Below, piece by piece: positions 35,101 through 37,031 of a stretch of 37,031 nt of DNA; position 1 is the first letter of the stretch, and each line of letters starts with the position of its first letter. The notes below the pieces were generated by a model, which was given only the letters and a program-made list of their open reading frames with translations, made no database searches and was not told where the DNA came from. This DNA is from Saprospiraceae bacterium (GTDB taxonomy: Bacteria; Bacteroidota; Bacteroidia; Chitinophagales; Saprospiraceae). The stretch is taken from positions 8,070 through 45,100 of the forward strand of contig JARGNR010000054.1 in NCBI GenBank assembly GCA_029212405.1. Reading direction: 5' to 3'. A program made the translations under genes and the position numbers.

Positions 35101-37031
35101 TACCTTTAGTGTGACCCTTCAAACTCCAGTAAACTCACCTTACGGAGGTTCCTTGCCCTGTCCCACAAGTGGAATAACAGGAGAGATTAATGGTTTTCCT
35201 GTTGTAGGAGATCCAGCTTCCGATAATTTAGACTTTCAATTATTACAATTTTCAAAATCATTTGCTGGAGATGTAGAACCGGGTGGATCGACGACATTAA
35301 CGTTTACAATCACTAATCCTGACCCGATTAATTCAGTAAATGCAATCCGATTTACGGATGATTTGGATGCTGTTCTTTCTGGAATGGTGGCTACCAATCT
35401 TCCATTAAATGATATCTGTGGACCAGGCTCTTCATTAACAGGAACATCTACTATACTTTTCAATGATGGGGTATTGGGTGCAGGCCAAAGTTGCACATTT
35501 GACGTTATTGTTGAAACTCTCTGTGGAAGTGTCGCAGGAACCTATTTAAATACAACAAGTGAGATCACAGCTACTGGAGTTGCAGGAATTTTAGAGGGTG
35601 ATCCAGCTTCCGATAATATAACAGTTCTTTCAGTAGCTCCTACAAGCTTTACTGCTCCTGCCGACCTTTGTATCGATGAGGGTGTACAAGCTGGTCTTGG
35701 AGGTGGAACACTAACAGGAGGAGTATATAGTGGTTCAGGTGTTACGGATGATGGAAATGGATTGACGTATAGTTTCGATCCTGCATCAGCAGGTGTTGGA
35801 ACACATACGATTACTTATATGTATACTGATGGTAATGGCTGTACATATTCTGCTTCTGATGATGTAGAAGTATTTGATTCACCTATGGTGACATTGATGT
35901 CTCCAGGAGATTTTTGTATTACAACCGGAGTGATGACTTTTAGTGGTGGATCACCTACGGGAGGAGTATATAGTGGGTCGGGAGTAATGGACAATAGCAA
36001 CGGAATAGATTATGATTTCGATCCTGCAGCTGCAGGACTTGGAATGCATACGATAACCTACGATTATACTAGTCCAAACGGATGTTCAGGTTCAGCAATG
36101 ACTGTGGTAAATGTTGCCGCCCCCGTGCCAGTATCTATAACAATACCACCCTCATTAGACACATTGTGTATTGATGCAGGAATTCAAGTAATTGCCAATG
36201 CGGGATCACCTACAGGTGGAGTCTATACCGGAACGGGAGTTACTGATGATGGTAATGGAACGAGTTTTACATTTGACCCAGCGTCAGCAGGAGCAGGGTT
36301 ACATTTAATAACCTATACAGTTTCAGGAGCGGGATGTTCTGGAATGTTTACCGATTTTATCCATGTTTTTGATTTACCAATTGTAACCTTTAGTATACCA
36401 GCAGCACAAGATTCATTTTGTGTTAGTGCGGCACCTGAAGTGATCTCTGGTGGTGCTCCTCCAGGAGGAGTTTATTCTGGAACAGGAGTCACAGACGATG
36501 GAAATGGCACGAGTTTTACATTTGATGCAGCTGCAGCAGGAGTTGGTTTCCATTTAGTTACCTATACCTATACAGATGGCAACGGCTGTACAAATAGTTT
36601 TGTTGATTTTATTCAAGTATTTCCCTTACCAGTTGTTACGTTTACAGCACCAGCTGACTTGTGTGTAGATGCAGGCGTACAAGCTGGATTGGGTGGCGGA
36701 ACACCAACTGGTGGCGTTTACTCAGGGACTGGAGTGACGGATGATGGAAACGGAATGACGTATAGCTTTGACCCAGCAGGCGCAGGAGTTGGAGTACATA
36801 CCATAACATATACTTATACAGACATAGAAGGATGCGAAGATTCAGCTAGTGATGATATCGAAGTTTATGCTTTACCAGTAGTTACATTTACGGCCTTAGC
36901 TGATTTATGTATTGATGCCGGTGTACAAGCCGCACAAACAGGGGGAACGCTGACAGGTGGAGTTTACTCAGGAGCTGGAGTAACGGACGATGGAAACGGA
37001 ATGACGTATAGCTTTGACCCAGCAGGAGCGG
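32132..37031 (+). CDS. Giant modular surface adhesin, 3' end outside the window
   Basis: An uninterrupted frame from ATG 32132 to the window end (1633 codons, no stop). Signal peptide residues 1-38 (hydrophobic SLLFGILLVALPASLSAQ); an in-frame ATG 8 codons later is an alternative start. After one GGVYSG module (residues 39-114), eight DUF11-like Ig modules of about 132 aa follow, then five whole and one cut GGVYSG modules of about 82 aa. DUF11-like units share SKSF, TTLTFTITN, FTDDL and, in most, a Cys pair (NDVCG and GTCTFSV). Such proteins in Bacteroidota normally end in a T9SS or gliding-motility-type sorting domain; that part is not in view. Likely a cell-surface adhesin (inference). Confidence 0.88.
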   Translation, partial: MKKANHLIMNFNSYRSFSLSSLLFGILLVALPASLSAQVNFTALDDLSVNASIQTGLSGGTPTGGVYSGPGVSDDGNGMTYTFNPVVAGVGVHTLTYTVGVNSASDDVEVLNLLPPSFSKSFDFTTIGPGSVTTLTFTIDNSGSATGVTNLDFTDNLPAGMTIATPANVTNSCGMGTVTAPDGGTTISYTDGTLGAFGVCTITVDVTSSTPGTHTNTTGDLNSSHGNSGTASANLTVATNRPGFSKSFSPASVNFGERSTLTFTLDNTANTFNMFSLDFTDNLPAGMVVASPPNISMSCSGGTLTAEPGSSVISYNYPGASPALAAGSSCTISVDVIGNTAGTLNNSTGSLTGQNSGFLFVSSGKATAALDILTPTEIFLQKSFNPNPASPGGTTNLEFSISNFSRDFEATNITFSDDLTTVLAGLTATGTPLNDVCGTGSVLSGTTTLTLTGGTIPAEGTCTFSVPLSVPGGAAGGIYTNTTSAISGDINGSTITGNMANENLTIAYAPTITKSFLNDPIVAGGVTTLEFTITNTDPTNPLTDITFTDNISAFLSGTTISSLPPAGTCGASSVFVSFLDLGELTFQMIGGEIAAGGSCTFSIDLLIPTNTGSGSYTNTTSFLSSVIDGDIVLGNPASDDLEILALPDLSKSFTNDPVDEGDIVNLEFEITYDDFATVDATAISFTDDLNAVIPGLSAIGLPINDVCGVGSQLSGTTNLSFTGGTMSPGDVCTFSVPVQVPPGTLPGAYTNTTSSLNATVDGQTGNSNVATDDLFVGGLTFTKEFIDDPVVPGDLTTLRFTIDNSTAFDYTVTFFTDDLNSVISGMAAVLPPLSNSCGTTISGTTFLIGLGGTVTAGTSCVIDVEVMVPLGTAPGGYTNTTSALAGTLNGSPVSLPPASDVLEVNDNYIALNKTFTDDPVLPGGTVTVEYTLTNLDLVNAVSNIAFTDDFNALLPGLQATGLPMAVCGGTVSGTGLLSFTGGSLAPGASCTFSVTLQTPVNSPYGGSLPCPTSGITGEINGFPVVGDPASDNLDFQLLQFSKSFAGDVEPGGSTTLTFTITNPDPINSVNAIRFTDDLDAVLSGMVATNLPLNDICGPGSSLTGTSTILFNDGVLGAGQSCTFDVIVETLCGSVAGTYLNTTSEITATGVAGILEGDPASDNITVLSVAPTSFTAPADLCIDEGVQAGLGGGTLTGGVYSGSGVTDDGNGLTYSFDPASAGVGTHTITYMYTDGNGCTYSASDDVEVFDSPMVTLMSPGDFCITTGVMTFSGGSPTGGVYSGSGVMDNSNGIDYDFDPAAAGLGMHTITYDYTSPNGCSGSAMTVVNVAAPVPVSITIPPSLDTLCIDAGIQVIANAGSPTGGVYTGTGVTDDGNGTSFTFDPASAGAGLHLITYTVSGAGCSGMFTDFIHVFDLPIVTFSIPAAQDSFCVSAAPEVISGGAPPGGVYSGTGVTDDGNGTSFTFDAAAAGVGFHLVTYTYTDGNGCTNSFVDFIQVFPLPVVTFTAPADLCVDAGVQAGLGGGTPTGGVYSGTGVTDDGNGMTYSFDPAGAGVGVHTITYTYTDIEGCEDSASDDIEVYALPVVTFTALADLCIDAGVQAAQTGGTLTGGVYSGAGVTDDGNGMTYSFDPAGA
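32474..35635 (+). repeat. Eight DUF11-like Ig modules in the adhesin
   Basis: Eight diverged tandem modules averaging 132 codons. Each begins with a FSKSF/ITKSF-type strand, has a DPVxPGGxTTLxFTIxN segment, FTDDL/FTDNL about 20 residues further, and from module 3 onward a Cys near the middle (DVCG) and one near GGxxCTFSV. DNA identity between modules is modest, so these are old duplications. Confidence 0.8.
35636..37031 (+). repeat. Six GGVYSG modules, the last cut by the window end
   Basis: Tandem modules of 80-84 codons on the pattern DLCIDAGVQ, GGTPTGGVYSG, GVTDDGNGMTYSFDPA, AGVGxHTITYTYTD, NGC. A seventh copy stands alone at the protein N-terminus (about 32246-32473). Modules near the window end are nearly identical at DNA level: 38 bases at 36743-36780 recur exactly at 36989-37026, 246 bp (82 codons) apart, pointing to recent duplication or gene conversion. 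Confidence 0.88.

Noticed and set aside
32068-36000. Several minus-strand frames of 60-110 codons opposite the adhesin (for example 32371-32691)
   Set aside because: The repetitive Thr/Gly-rich adhesin codons read in reverse give Val/Pro-rich open frames; they recur with the module period and are not genes.

Overview
The window comes from an AT-rich Bacteroidota chromosome, most likely a member of the Saprospiria (inference). The grounds are three secreted proteins with type IX secretion (T9SS) C-terminal sorting domains or typical T9SS-cargo architecture, TAnnTTTG-type -7 elements, a CRTAC1/VCBS protein, and a giant adhesin made of GGVYSGxGVTDDGNG modules. No insertion sequence, integrase, phage gene or CRISPR array was seen.

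Layout. (1) 1-2.2 kb: tRNA-Arg(TCG) on the minus strand with its own terminator, a doubtful small ORF beyond it, and a T9SS-sorted beta-propeller-like protein. (2) 2.5-10.1 kb: a compact minus-strand nitrogen-assimilation operon in the order P-II regulator, ammonium transporter Amt, glutamate synthase large subunit, glutamate synthase small subunit. (3) 10.3-13.3 kb: a plus-strand helical Bacteroidota protein, a lipoprotein of unknown function and a DUF1573 protein. (4) 13.6-25.3 kb: a divergent glycan-modification island. The minus arm runs from a 1305-residue sulfotransferase/coiled-coil/GT4/GT2 fusion through a methyltransferase and a second sulfotransferase to a GT2. The plus arm carries a DegT aminotransferase fused to a putative GT-A-like domain, a third sulfotransferase, a second methyltransferase and a WbqC-like protein. 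A promoter-bearing 324-bp spacer separates the arms, and a strong bidirectional terminator closes the plus arm. (5) 25.4-31.4 kb: minus-strand surface-protein genes, namely a T9SS-tagged coiled-coil protein, its tail-fibre-like upstream partner, and a CRTAC1/UnbV protein with a long N-terminal extension. (6) 32.1 kb to the end: the first 1633 codons of an adhesin whose 3' end lies outside the window.

How the genes fit together. Ammonium enters through Amt under P-II control and is assimilated by GltBD. The island probably builds or decorates a sulfated, methylated surface or secreted glycan: it encodes amino-sugar formation, glycosyl transfer, sulfation and methylation, but no polymerase, flippase or sugar-nucleotide dehydratase, so it must depend on genes elsewhere. 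In T9SS organisms cargo proteins are often fixed to a surface lipopolysaccharide, so its position between T9SS-cargo genes is suggestive only.

The most unusual items are the 1305-residue fusion with its near-perfect heptad minisatellite, the aminotransferase-glycosyltransferase fusion, and the two-module adhesin with an exact 38-bp repeat. All family assignments rest on reading motifs by eye; no database search was run.
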